In this document: positions 44,548 through 52,694 of the stretch, piece after piece | How positions within the stretch are numbered: the first letter of the stretch is position 1 | How the letters are laid out: the number at the start of each line of letters is the position of its first letter | Assembly: GCA_024398435.1 (NCBI GenBank) | Contig: JAKSJD010000004.1 | Coordinates: forward strand, 62,001 to 126,000 | Reading direction: 5' to 3' | DNA length: 64,000 bases | From: Bacteroidaceae bacterium | GTDB taxonomy: Bacteria; Bacteroidota; Bacteroidia; Bacteroidales; Bacteroidaceae | The notes under the pieces: generated by a model | Told to the model about the DNA's origin: nothing | Seen by the model: the letters and a program-made list of their open reading frames with translations, nothing else | The model's database searches: none | Program-made: the position numbers and the translations under genes

Positions 44548-45843
44548 TTATTCCCAATAGAGTGGTTGCTTGTTGATGTCCCACTTGTGGTCCTTAGGGA
44601 AGTCGTCGCCTTCCCAAGCCTTCTTGCTCGTCCACTTTTCTGCTGGATCTGTCCAGAATGGATCGCTTGCTGGAAGTCCGAGAGGGAGGAATGCAAGGCT
44701 TGTCATATAGAGCGAACCGTTGTTGGTGTACCAGTCGGCTACGTTTGGATGGTTGCCGAGGAAACCGATTGTGAGGAAGCCCTTCTTGTTGAAGTTGTTG
44801 GCTTTGCCGAACATGTATTTGGCAACTGCTGTGATTCCGGCACGAACTTGTCCGTTGTGGAGTTCGTTAGGAAGTTGCTTTCTCCAAGCGAGTTGTGCCA
44901 ATGGCTGGAACACTGCCATTCGGTAAGGAATGCTTCGGCCAAACACTGGATAAGTACCTTCTGGAGAGATGAATCGTTCGAGGATTACGCTGAACTTCTG
45001 CATACGCTTTGTTGCTTCCTGGAGGCGACGGCGAGAACCGTTGAGATTGCCAGTGTTGCGCACGAGCCAAGTGTCGTTGCCTCTCTTTGCACTAATCATT
45101 TCGAGGCATTCAATGTACATTGGCTGAATTACGTATGAGTTGTAGTAGTCGAAGGCAAATGAAGGTCCATCGCTGTACCATCCGTCGCCAACGTACCATT
45201 CCTCTACTTTGTTCATTCCGAGGTGGATGCGGTATTGGTCGTATTCAGCTCCTACATACATGAGGAAACATTCTTCCATTGATACGAAGAGAAGCCAGTT
45301 GGTGTAAGGAGGGTCGTAGTGGCGAAGTCCTTGGAGTTCCTTTATGTAGCGTTGTTTTGTTACATCGCTCAATGGTTTCCAAAGTGCATCGAATCCGCGA
45401 TAGAGGCTTTCGACTACATAGGCAGCATCTACCAATGTCTGTCCACCGCTTCTCCATCCGAGATAGTCGGGACTTTCAGGGTCGACTGCATTTGCATAGG
45501 CTTTGAGGGCCCATTCACGAAGTTGTTTGCGCTTCTGTCCTTCGGCTGTGTCGTCGTCAGGAAGAGAGAGCCAAGGGGCAAGTCCTGCCATCAATCGGCC
45601 GAATGCTTCCATATAGGAAACTTTCTTGTTGCGGCCGTCCCATGAAGGACTGAGTTCGAGTCCTCCGTTCACGGTGTCCATCTCCTGTTGGAGAGTTCCG
45701 TTAGCCATGTTGCGGAGCACTGGTTCTGCCATTTGATACATAATGTCGACCCACACTTCGCGGTCGGTTTTTTCAGTGCCTTTTTTGGCACTCATCTGCA
45801 TTGCAACCACTAGGATGAATGCAAAGGTTAGCAAGCGTTTCAT
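44548..45843 (-). CDS. DUF2264 family protein
   Basis: This 431-residue protein has a signal peptide (residues 1-19, MQMSA) and the DUF2264 opening REVWVDIMYQMAEPVLRN, followed by SYMEAFGRLMAGLAPWL. DUF2264 proteins have an (alpha/alpha)-toroid fold and are thought to act on uronic acid-containing glycans, but the activity is not established. It sits 6 bases after a small lipoprotein gene. Confidence 0.85.
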   Translation of the reverse strand: MKRLLTFAFILVVAMQMSAKKGTEKTDREVWVDIMYQMAEPVLRNMANGTLQQEMDTVNGGLELSPSWDGRNKKVSYMEAFGRLMAGLAPWLSLPDDDTAEGQKRKQLREWALKAYANAVDPESPDYLGWRSGGQTLVDAAYVVESLYRGFDALWKPLSDVTKQRYIKELQGLRHYDPPYTNWLLFVSMEECFLMYVGAEYDQYRIHLGMNKVEEWYVGDGWYSDGPSFAFDYYNSYVIQPMYIECLEMISAKRGNDTWLVRNTGNLNGSRRRLQEATKRMQKFSVILERFISPEGTYPVFGRSIPYRMAVFQPLAQLAWRKQLPNELHNGQVRAGITAVAKYMFGKANNFNKKGFLTIGFLGNHPNVADWYTNNGSLYMTSLAFLPLGLPASDPFWTDPAEKWTSKKAWEGDDFPKDHKWDINKQPLYWE

Positions 45844-45849
45844 ACGATT

Positions 45850-46431
45850 TTAATTTTCTTTTGACATTATAAATGATTTGTTCTCGTTTGCGATGATGAG
45901 GCTGTCGGCCGTGAGGAGTTGGATGCCAAGAGTGTCGGTGAGTTGGTTGCCGGAGAGGATGATTTGGTTTTCGGCAATTGTCCACTTGTTGTAGGCATCT
46001 TTCATTCCGTAGGTTGTCAGTCGGCCTTTGGAGTTGATTTCGAGGTGTTGGTTTTGTCCTTCCACCTTCCAGAGATGCGTGAGGGCAGTGAGGTTTACGA
46101 TGTTGATGGCTGTGAGTTCGCCTTCTATCTTATCGTAAGTCACGCTGACTTCATCTCCGGCACTGATTCCGCCGATGGCGTTGTTTTCGTAGAAGAAATA
46201 CATTGAATTGCCGTCGCCGAGTAATAGTTCGAGAGAATGCATTGAAGTGCCTTCGCCTACAGTTCCGGCCACCTGATTCAGTTGTGGCACTGCCTCGGCC
46301 ATGGAATCTGCCAAAGCGATGGAATCGGCTGAAGCATCGGTTTCTTCAGCTTTTTCTCCATTTCCGACGCATGAGCCAAGGGCTATCAGGGTCAGACAAG
46401 CCACAAGAAGATTTTTTGTCTTTTCAATCAT
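45850..46431 (-). CDS. Lipoprotein with lipocalin-like C-terminus
   Basis: This 193-residue lipoprotein has a lipobox at ALGSC (residue 21), an acidic Ser/Ala/Glu-rich linker and a C-terminal beta-rich domain (LWKVEGQNQHLEINSKGRL, WTIAENQIILSGNQL) that resembles the lipocalin-like fold of Bacteroidota lipoproteins. The function is unknown. It is the first gene of the minus-strand run through DUF2264 and the macroglobulin gene. Confidence 0.7.
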   Translation of the reverse strand: MIEKTKNLLVACLTLIALGSCVGNGEKAEETDASADSIALADSMAEAVPQLNQVAGTVGEGTSMHSLELLLGDGNSMYFFYENNAIGGISAGDEVSVTYDKIEGELTAINIVNLTALTHLWKVEGQNQHLEINSKGRLTTYGMKDAYNKWTIAENQIILSGNQLTDTLGIQLLTADSLIIANENKSFIMSKEN

Positions 46432-46713
46432 ATTTAATTTCTTTGTTTTGCTATGTTTGGAGTGTCCGAAAAACGAACCGCTGTCCGAGGGGTCATTTTC
46501 TTGCGAAACTCAAGGTCATTTCTCGCGATGTTTGACCCAATTTCTCGCGATGTTTGACCCAATTTCTCGCGAAACTTTTTTTGTGCCTCTTGCTTCGCAA
46601 AAATGGAAGGCTTAAAAAGGCATTTTTTCGGTTTCGGTTTACACTCAACTTGCGAATTTGTTACAAAGATACATAATTATTTAATTAAACGTCATTTTCT
46701 CGGCCAAAATATT
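46432..46713. other. Divergent intergenic region with 22-base array
   Basis: This region lies between the divergent lipoprotein and nucleotidyltransferase genes. It contains a four-unit 22-base array from 46501 and, near its right end, an AT-rich stretch leading into the promoter of the plus-strand operon. No small gene is seen. Confidence 0.65.
46501..46588 (+). repeat. 22-base tandem array C (four units)
   Basis: Units start at 46501, 46523, 46545 and 46567, exactly 22 bases apart. Unit 1 begins TTGCGAAACTCAAGG; units 2 and 3 are identical and begin TCGCGATGTTTGACCC; unit 4 begins TCGCGAAACTTTT. Just before unit 1 the end of a further unit (GGTCATTTTC) is visible. Array A at 28055 is the same family: same period, start (TTGCxAAACTCAGG), end (TCATTTC) and a last unit with ACTTTT. 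Confidence 0.88.
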
Positions 46714-46743
46714 TTGCATTGTTATAAATTTACACTAATTTTG
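46714..46743 (+). promoter_or_regulatory. Promoter of the plus-strand surface-glycan operon
   Basis: TTG at 46714-46716, a 19-base spacer and TAATTTTG at 46736-46743 match the consensus, 26 bases before the ATG at 46770. Confidence 0.7.
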
Positions 46744-46769
46744 CACCGAATTAAGAATTGAAAGAGAAA

Positions 46770-47228
46770 ATGTATAACGGAAAAATCGTAGTTTACACTT
46801 CCGGGACATTCGACATGTTCCATTCAAATCATCTCAAGATGATTAAGTATGCCCGTGGTTTGGGCGACACACTCATCGTAGGAGTTAGTACCGACGAATT
46901 GGTGTGCAGTTACAAGCGTCCGCCTGTGATTCCGTTCGAGGAGCGTCTTGCCATCCTTGAGGCTTTGAAGTATCCAGATGTGGTGATTCCACAGCATTCG
47001 CTCGACCATACCGAACTCGTGAAGAAACTCAATATCGATGTGTTCGTTGTGGGTGACGACTGGACGGGAAAGTACGATTATCTCAAGGAACTCGGAGTCA
47101 CCGTGTTTTATTTCCCATACGGTGATGGAGTCAGTTCTACAAAGATTAAGGAAGACATCCTCAACAACTATCTCGACTTGAAGCAAAAGGTAGAAAAGAA
47201 GGTGAATCCCGACGTGAAGGTGAAATGA
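46770..47228 (+). CDS. TagD-like nucleotidyltransferase with HSNH motif
   Basis: This 152-residue enzyme of the HxGH superfamily has VVYTSGTFDMFHSNHLKMIK, where the second motif position is Asn instead of Gly (HSNH). The KRPPVIPFEERLAILEAL, GDDWTGKYDYLKE and GVSSTKIK blocks are intact. It likely makes a CDP- (or ADP-) activated polyol or sugar for the LicD gene two genes downstream. The frame is open from a TTG at 46758, but the ATG at 46770 fits the promoter and the family start. It overlaps the SDR gene by 4 bases. Confidence 0.85.
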   Translation: MYNGKIVVYTSGTFDMFHSNHLKMIKYARGLGDTLIVGVSTDELVCSYKRPPVIPFEERLAILEALKYPDVVIPQHSLDHTELVKKLNIDVFVVGDDWTGKYDYLKELGVTVFYFPYGDGVSSTKIKEDILNNYLDLKQKVEKKVNPDVKVK

Positions 47229-47962
47229 AACGAATACTCGTAGTAGGAGGAGCCAACGGAATAGGCCTCGCCATTGCACAGGAAATGGCAGGTCGGGACG
47301 ACTGTGAGCGTGTCTACATAGTCGATAAGTCGCCATTGGCAGTTCAGGGGGCGAATCCAAAGATTTCGTACAGCCAGTTCGACCTTTGTTCCGACGACTA
47401 TTCATTCTTCGACCAATTCGAAGATATTGATACACTGATGATTACGGCCGGATTTGGCCGACTCGCACTGTTCCGCGAAGTAAGCGAGAAGCATATTGTC
47501 GACTCGTTCGATGTGAATACCATCGGGGCAATCCGAATCATACGCCACTTCTACGATAAGCTCGAAGCCAAGCAGGATTTCCGTGCCGGAGTGATGGTAA
47601 GCATAGCCGGATTCATGTCCTCACCATTCTTTTCAGTGTATGCAGCCACAAAAGCCGCACTCAAAGTGTTTATCGAAAGCATAAACGTTGAATTGGAAAA
47701 GGCAGGAACAACCAACAGAGTGCTGAATGTTTCGCCAGGTTCAATCAAGGGAACCAATTTCAGTGGAGGCACAACCGACCTTTCCCAGCTTCAACCTCTT
47801 GCAAACGAAATAATCGCTCATCTCGAAACGAAAGACGACCTCTTCATTCCGCAGTATGAGGAAATATATAAAAATGTGTTGGAACGCTATCATGCCGATT
47901 TCCGAAAGGAAGGCCTGCATAGCTACGAATACAAGCAACAGAGATTAGACGAACAGAAATGA
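47225..47962 (+). CDS. Short-chain dehydrogenase/reductase
   Basis: This 245-residue enzyme has the Rossmann motif GGANGIGLAIAQEM (residues 7-20), an Asp at the cofactor-selecting position (VYIVDKS), a Ser in VSIAGFM and the YxxxK catalytic pair YAATKAALK. NAD(H) is therefore more likely than NADP(H). Between a cytidylyltransferase and LicD it may make the polyol (for example ribitol or glycerol-type) phosphate that is activated with CTP, similar in idea to TarJ/TarI pairs, but it is not of the TarJ (MDR) family. Coupled to both neighbours by ATGA overlaps. Confidence 0.88.
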   Translation: MKRILVVGGANGIGLAIAQEMAGRDDCERVYIVDKSPLAVQGANPKISYSQFDLCSDDYSFFDQFEDIDTLMITAGFGRLALFREVSEKHIVDSFDVNTIGAIRIIRHFYDKLEAKQDFRAGVMVSIAGFMSSPFFSVYAATKAALKVFIESINVELEKAGTTNRVLNVSPGSIKGTNFSGGTTDLSQLQPLANEIIAHLETKDDLFIPQYEEIYKNVLERYHADFRKEGLHSYEYKQQRLDEQK

Positions 47963-48762
47963 TAGATGACGAAGCCCTAAAGGCACGATTCAATCCCGAA
48001 GGCTCGCTCCTTCGACGCCAGCAAAACCGAATGACCGAAATGCTGTTGTGCTTCGACAAGATTTGTACAAAGCACGGCATTCGCTATTGGCTTTGTTCCG
48101 GTACATTGCTCGGATGCATCCGCCACAAAGGCTACATTCCTTGGGACGACGACCTTGATGTGGAAGTGATGCGCGAGGATTATGATAAGCTCATGCAGAT
48201 CCTGCCACAGGAACTTCCAGAGCAATACGCACTGCAAAACCACGAAACCGACCCTGGTTATTTCTTCTGCTTCGCCAAACTCCGCGACAAGAAGAGTTTT
48301 CTCCAGGAAACCAACCGCTACGACCGAGTGTTTGCCTATCGGGGAATCTTCATCGACATCTTCCCATACGAGAAAGTAACACCGCTTATGCACTGGATTT
48401 CGTGCCGAACATTCGGACGGGTATACAAGGTGATGAACAATCCCAAATACACCGACGAAGAGGCAGTAAAGCGCGTCAGCAAAATATACGACTTCAACCA
48501 CAACTATGTTTTCCCAGTACTGAAAGCCCTTTCACGACTTTCCACTTCGAAACTCCTTCGCTACAGTTGTGGAATACCATACAGCAATGCATGCTATGAA
48601 AGTGAGATTTTCCCACTCAAGCGAGCACCATTCGATGGATATGAAATGCCGATACCAAACGATTCGGATGCCTATCTCAAGCGCAAGTTCGGCGATTATA
48701 TGCAACTACCAAACCTCGACACACTTCATCCACACAGTGATGAACTGACAATAGAAGAATAA
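47959..48762 (+). CDS. LicD family phosphotransferase (second)
   Basis: This 267-residue protein has the LicD motif IRYWLCSGTLLGCIRHKGYI followed by the DDDLDVE acidic triad, and the end FGDYMQLPN typical of the family. It probably transfers a phosphorylated alcohol from a CDP carrier to a surface glycan. It is directly coupled to the SDR and nucleotidyltransferase genes, so the three likely make and transfer one activated group. The similarity to the LicD at 34968 is general rather than that of a recent duplicate. Confidence 0.9.
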   Translation: MIDDEALKARFNPEGSLLRRQQNRMTEMLLCFDKICTKHGIRYWLCSGTLLGCIRHKGYIPWDDDLDVEVMREDYDKLMQILPQELPEQYALQNHETDPGYFFCFAKLRDKKSFLQETNRYDRVFAYRGIFIDIFPYEKVTPLMHWISCRTFGRVYKVMNNPKYTDEEAVKRVSKIYDFNHNYVFPVLKALSRLSTSKLLRYSCGIPYSNACYESEIFPLKRAPFDGYEMPIPNDSDAYLKRKFGDYMQLPNLDTLHPHSDELTIEE

Positions 48763-48766
48763 AGCA

Positions 48767-49867
48767 ATGGACGCACCAATACCAGCAACAAAGGAACGAA
48801 TGCAATGGCTCGACGCAATGCGAGGATTCACGATGATTCTCGTCGTTGCATATCATGTCTGTACTCAGACCTTCGGGGAAAGTATAAAGATTTCTTCCGC
48901 ATTGCCGTTCCTCGTACTTTTCCGAATGCCACTCTTCTTCTTCATCAGTGGATTCCTCGCCTATAAGGCCGATTTCAGTTGGACAGGCCACCGACTGGGC
49001 ATGATGGTTTGGAAGAAATTCAAGATTCAAGTCATTCCTACCGTCGTATTCCTCTATATCGCCCTCATCATGAGGTTCCCAAAGTTCTGGGATGCATTGA
49101 GTTATGCGATGGCATCGCCTACAAAGGCAGGATATTGGTTCACATGGTGTCTGCTCCATATGTTTATCATATATTATGTGTTCTCATTCTTCGAGAGCAA
49201 GTTGAAGCATAAGAGCTGGGTACCAATCACATTGCTTTGGCTCGTGGGATTGTTCTGCTATGCAATCATCTACATGCCATCGTGGTTCCACTTCCCAAAG
49301 CCAAACGAAGAATCATTCCTCAACTATTCGAGCCTTATCAAGACGATGGAATATTTCCACTTCTTCATCTTCGGAAATATTGTCCACAGATATTGGAACA
49401 GTTGGCAACGATTGTTCGACTCGAAGTGGTTCTTCCCACTCATCACGGTCATCGTCGTGTTCTGCTGTGCCGACATTTTCAAGTGGCACACACTCAAGTT
49501 CCAGTGGACAAACCTTCCACGAACTACAGCCATGTACATTCTGCTCATCATTGTGTTCATGTTCTTCCGTCACTATCAGGATTCGTTCACAAAGGAGCAC
49601 CGCCGCGGACGTTTCCTTCAATACATTGGAGTGCGTACACTCGATATCTATCTCATCCACTTCCTCTTCCTTCCAAAACTCAAGATGGTAGGAGGATTCC
49701 TAGATGCAAACAAGCAGAATTTCGTACTCGATACGGTTCTCTCAATCTTTGTAGCCATCATCGTGATAGGTTTCTGCCTGTTGGTTTCGAACATTCTCCG
49801 CATAAGTCCTTTCTTTAAGAAGTACCTGTTCGGAAGGTCGACCAAGCCAAAAGAAATAAAAGCATAA
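48767..49867 (+). CDS. Acyltransferase family 3-like membrane protein
   Basis: This 366-residue protein has about ten hydrophobic segments. ERMQWLDAMRGFTMILVVAY is the family start with the conserved Arg-Gly (DAMRGF) and the His in VAYHV; FRMPLFFFISGFL is the next block. These enzymes O-acetylate sugars in the periplasm or at the inner membrane. It follows LicD by 4 bases, so the glycan is probably acetylated too. Confidence 0.88.
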   Translation: MDAPIPATKERMQWLDAMRGFTMILVVAYHVCTQTFGESIKISSALPFLVLFRMPLFFFISGFLAYKADFSWTGHRLGMMVWKKFKIQVIPTVVFLYIALIMRFPKFWDALSYAMASPTKAGYWFTWCLLHMFIIYYVFSFFESKLKHKSWVPITLLWLVGLFCYAIIYMPSWFHFPKPNEESFLNYSSLIKTMEYFHFFIFGNIVHRYWNSWQRLFDSKWFFPLITVIVVFCCADIFKWHTLKFQWTNLPRTTAMYILLIIVFMFFRHYQDSFTKEHRRGRFLQYIGVRTLDIYLIHFLFLPKLKMVGGFLDANKQNFVLDTVLSIFVAIIVIGFCLLVSNILRISPFFKKYLFGRSTKPKEIKA

Positions 49868-49906
49868 CGAAAGAATATAAGCGAACAAACAAAAAACAAA
49901 ATAAAT

Positions 49907-51355
49907 ATGAAAGTATATTTTTATCACACCCAAAATCTGAATCAGATTTACAAGAAATGGAAAGAAGGACGCTTTCCTGGTCACTTCCTTTATGGAGCAA
50001 CACATCTGCCAAAATATGGAGTCGATGTAGTGATGCACAAGCATAAGGACACGGATAGCCGTCTTCAGCAAATACTCTACGTCACTTGGAAAGTACTTAC
50101 ATGCAAGGAACATTTCGATGCCATCTATGCCACTCATTTCAATGGCTTGGAGTTCATCATCTTCCTTCGTGCCCTCCATCTCTATCCAAAGCCAATCATC
50201 ATTTGGCATCATCAGCCAATCGTCGAAGCCGACAATGGTTTCCGCGAGATGATGGCCAGAGTGATCTATAAGGGTATCGACCACATGTTCTTCTTCAGCG
50301 ACCAACTCATCCAGGAATCGCTCAAGAGCAAGAAAGCCGATGAAGAGAAGATGGAAGTGTGCCACTGGGGTGCCGACATCGACAACTACGACCGAATCAT
50401 GGCCGAAAACAAGGATGTGGAGCACATTGGATTCATTTCTACAGGAAAGGAAAAGCGCGATATGCCTACACTTATCCGTGCATTCAGTGCTACAGGACAG
50501 GAACTCAGCATCTTCGTGGCTTATAAGGCATGTGGCGACAACTATCTCGAAATCCTCAACGACCTTCGCCCTTCATCCAATGTCCATCTCAATTTCATCA
50601 AGGGACTTATTCCTAACGAGTTGGCAGTGAAGGTATGGAAGTCAAAGTGTGTAGTGATTTGTTGTCAGGAAACCAACTATACTGTAGGTCTTACCACTCT
50701 TGTTGAGGCTCTTGCATTTGGTTTGCCAGTGATTTGCACTCGCAATGCCACATATCCAATAGATATCGAGAAAGAAGGAATCGGTATAGCCCTCCCATAC
50801 TACGATTCAGTAGGTTGGGAACGTGCCATCCGTTACATTGTCAACAATCCTGAAGAGGCAGAAGAGATGGGTCGAAAGGCAAGAAAGTTGGCTGAGAAAC
50901 TCTATAATCTCGAGAATTGTACACGCGAAGTGGCAGAGGCTATCAAGAAGTATGACGTTATTCCAGCTAAGCCAAAGCAACAGGAAAGTCCTGTTCAGTC
51001 ATCTGCATCAAATGCGGCAGCCACTGAAGCTCCACAGCCAACCGACGACCTCTTCGTGAAGCCAATCAATCAGACGGGCAGTCAGAACGATCGCGACAAT
51101 GTGGATATCAATTCACAGGCAGATCAAGAGCAACAAATGGTAAGCAATTGGCAGAGCACTGTACGTCCTAAGATTCAAACTCGCAAGTCAGAGCATGAAG
51201 GTCCTTCCGTTGCCGACGAACTCAAGTCGCTCCTTATCTCTATCAAGGACAAGATGCCTGCATTGTGGGAACGTGTAAAGCAGCATCTTCCTTCTCAGGA
51301 AGACATCATTGCCCTCATCCAGAAGGTGAAGGACTATATTAATAAGAAACTGTAG
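49907..51355 (+). CDS. GT1/GT4-like glycosyltransferase with C-terminal tail
   Basis: This 482-residue GT-B protein begins MKVYFYHTQNLNQIYKKWKE. The donor domain has HIGFISTGKEKRDMPTLIRA, ETNYTVGLTTLVEALAFGLP and the EA-type contact residues of retaining GT4 enzymes. The last 130 residues are a Gln/Ser-rich linker and a helical, basic-acidic tail (AKPKQQESPVQSS; DELKSLLISIKDKMPALWER) not usual in the family, perhaps a membrane or partner contact. The gap from the acyltransferase gene is 39 bases. Confidence 0.85.
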   Translation: MKVYFYHTQNLNQIYKKWKEGRFPGHFLYGATHLPKYGVDVVMHKHKDTDSRLQQILYVTWKVLTCKEHFDAIYATHFNGLEFIIFLRALHLYPKPIIIWHHQPIVEADNGFREMMARVIYKGIDHMFFFSDQLIQESLKSKKADEEKMEVCHWGADIDNYDRIMAENKDVEHIGFISTGKEKRDMPTLIRAFSATGQELSIFVAYKACGDNYLEILNDLRPSSNVHLNFIKGLIPNELAVKVWKSKCVVICCQETNYTVGLTTLVEALAFGLPVICTRNATYPIDIEKEGIGIALPYYDSVGWERAIRYIVNNPEEAEEMGRKARKLAEKLYNLENCTREVAEAIKKYDVIPAKPKQQESPVQSSASNAAATEAPQPTDDLFVKPINQTGSQNDRDNVDINSQADQEQQMVSNWQSTVRPKIQTRKSEHEGPSVADELKSLLISIKDKMPALWERVKQHLPSQEDIIALIQKVKDYINKKL

Positions 51356-51372
51356 GGTTCGAACAGCTCTTC

Positions 51373-51396
51373 GTAAATCGTCAAATAGTAAATAAA
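51373..51396 (+). repeat. 24-base repeat directly upstream of a start codon, copy 2
   Basis: This is the exact second copy of 16654-16677. It ends 7 bases before the ATG at 51404. Confidence 0.85.
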
Positions 51397-51403
51397 TTAC
51401 TCC

Positions 51404-52414
51404 ATGCCTTCACCAGTAGCAATATTCGTATATAATCGTCTGGGCAACACCAAAGCCACCATAACTCATCTTATGGAGAGTTTTCTTGCTGCCGAAACCG
51501 ATGTGTATGTTTTTTCTGATGGAGGGAAGGACAATAAATCGTGGAAGGAAGTCAATGCCGTGCGTGATTATCTCCATCAGGTAGAGCAACAAGTAGCCGA
51601 TTCCCACAATTTGTCCGACAACGAAGAGCAGCCGATATTCAAGAGTTTTACAATAATCGAACGCCCCGAGAACTTCTATCTTGAGCGCAACATCACTGAA
51701 GGAATCGAATATGTTCTCCAGCGCCACGATACGATTATTGTGCTTGAAGATGATATCTGTGTGTCGGAGTTCTATCTCGAATATATGAACACCGCTTTCC
51801 AACTCTATCGGGATGATAGGAAAGTGATGCATGTGGCTGGTTTTTCCAATCTCGACCTCATCACCGACCATCCTTCCTTGCTTGTATCGGATAAGGAAAC
51901 GGATGCAGCCGACGAAACTTATTTTACGCCTCACATGTCGGGATGGGGATGGGGCACATGGCGCGACCGTTGGCAAACTTATTTTGTACACTATCAAACG
52001 GAAGACGAGGCATTGCAGGGGCTTTCCGATGCCGATAGGCAGAACATTCAGTATGGAGGCGTGTTCCCTTGTCTTCGTTCGTTGAAGAAGCGACCAATTC
52101 CTTGGGATATTTGTTGGGAGATTGCTATCTATAAGGCAGGCGGACTTTGTCTGACTCCGGCTCATACTTTGGTGCGAAATATCGGACTTACCCGAGGCAC
52201 TCATTTCAGCAGCATCAACAATTCCCTCATCAGTTGGTTTGAATTTGACCGCGAACCTCTCGACCGCCGAATCCGTATGTTCCACCGTGATGCAGAGGTC
52301 AATCCCGAGATAGAGCAATTGTTTAAGGAGGCCATTCGTGATTGGGGCATACGCTACACTCCATTCGGCAAAGTGCTTCGCCGTTTGAAGCATCTTCTTT
52401 TTTCGGATAAATAG
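51404..52414 (+). CDS. GT-A glycosyltransferase (GNT-I/HlpA-like)
   Basis: This 336-residue protein has the opening PVAIFVYNRLGNTKATITHL, the DVYVFSDGGKDN block and DTIIVLEDDICVSEFYLEYM, where EDD is the metal- and nucleotide-binding DxD. MSGWGWGTWRDRW follows in the acceptor part. This matches the bacterial GNT-I-like/'HlpA' sugar-transferase group. It is the last gene of the second surface-glycan cluster. Confidence 0.85.
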   Translation: MPSPVAIFVYNRLGNTKATITHLMESFLAAETDVYVFSDGGKDNKSWKEVNAVRDYLHQVEQQVADSHNLSDNEEQPIFKSFTIIERPENFYLERNITEGIEYVLQRHDTIIVLEDDICVSEFYLEYMNTAFQLYRDDRKVMHVAGFSNLDLITDHPSLLVSDKETDAADETYFTPHMSGWGWGTWRDRWQTYFVHYQTEDEALQGLSDADRQNIQYGGVFPCLRSLKKRPIPWDICWEIAIYKAGGLCLTPAHTLVRNIGLTRGTHFSSINNSLISWFEFDREPLDRRIRMFHRDAEVNPEIEQLFKEAIRDWGIRYTPFGKVLRRLKHLLFSDK

Positions 52415-52694
52415 TTATATTAGTTATATTATATATAATAGGTATATAGTATATATAAATAAATGAGGGCAACTACACTCGCGTGCTGCTGCCCCCTAAA
52501 AATGATAAACACCTATTTACTACTTTAAAGCTATGACACACTTTAGTCGGAATAGTTTAATCACAAAGTAAAGTTTTTTTAGTTGTTTTGCGAAAAAACT
52601 ATCTTTTAGTGCATCAATCGCAGTTTTTTGTATCTTTTTATCAGATTGTTTCCTTTTTTACTATATGTGCAATGAATTTTTTTGTTTCGTTGCA
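52415..52694. other. AT-rich convergent intergenic region
   Basis: This gap lies between convergent genes. It starts with a run of TTATATTA-like repeats and ends with a hairpin (GTGCAATGAA at 52667-52676, TTCGTTGCAC at 52686-52695) that touches the stop codon of glsB. No poly-T follows, so I do not call it a terminator. No gene is seen. Confidence 0.5.

Noticed and set aside
51410-52393. A 327-residue open frame antisense to the GT-A glycosyltransferase
   Set aside because: Shadow frame with Ile/His-rich random composition; the plus-strand gene has the EDD metal motif.
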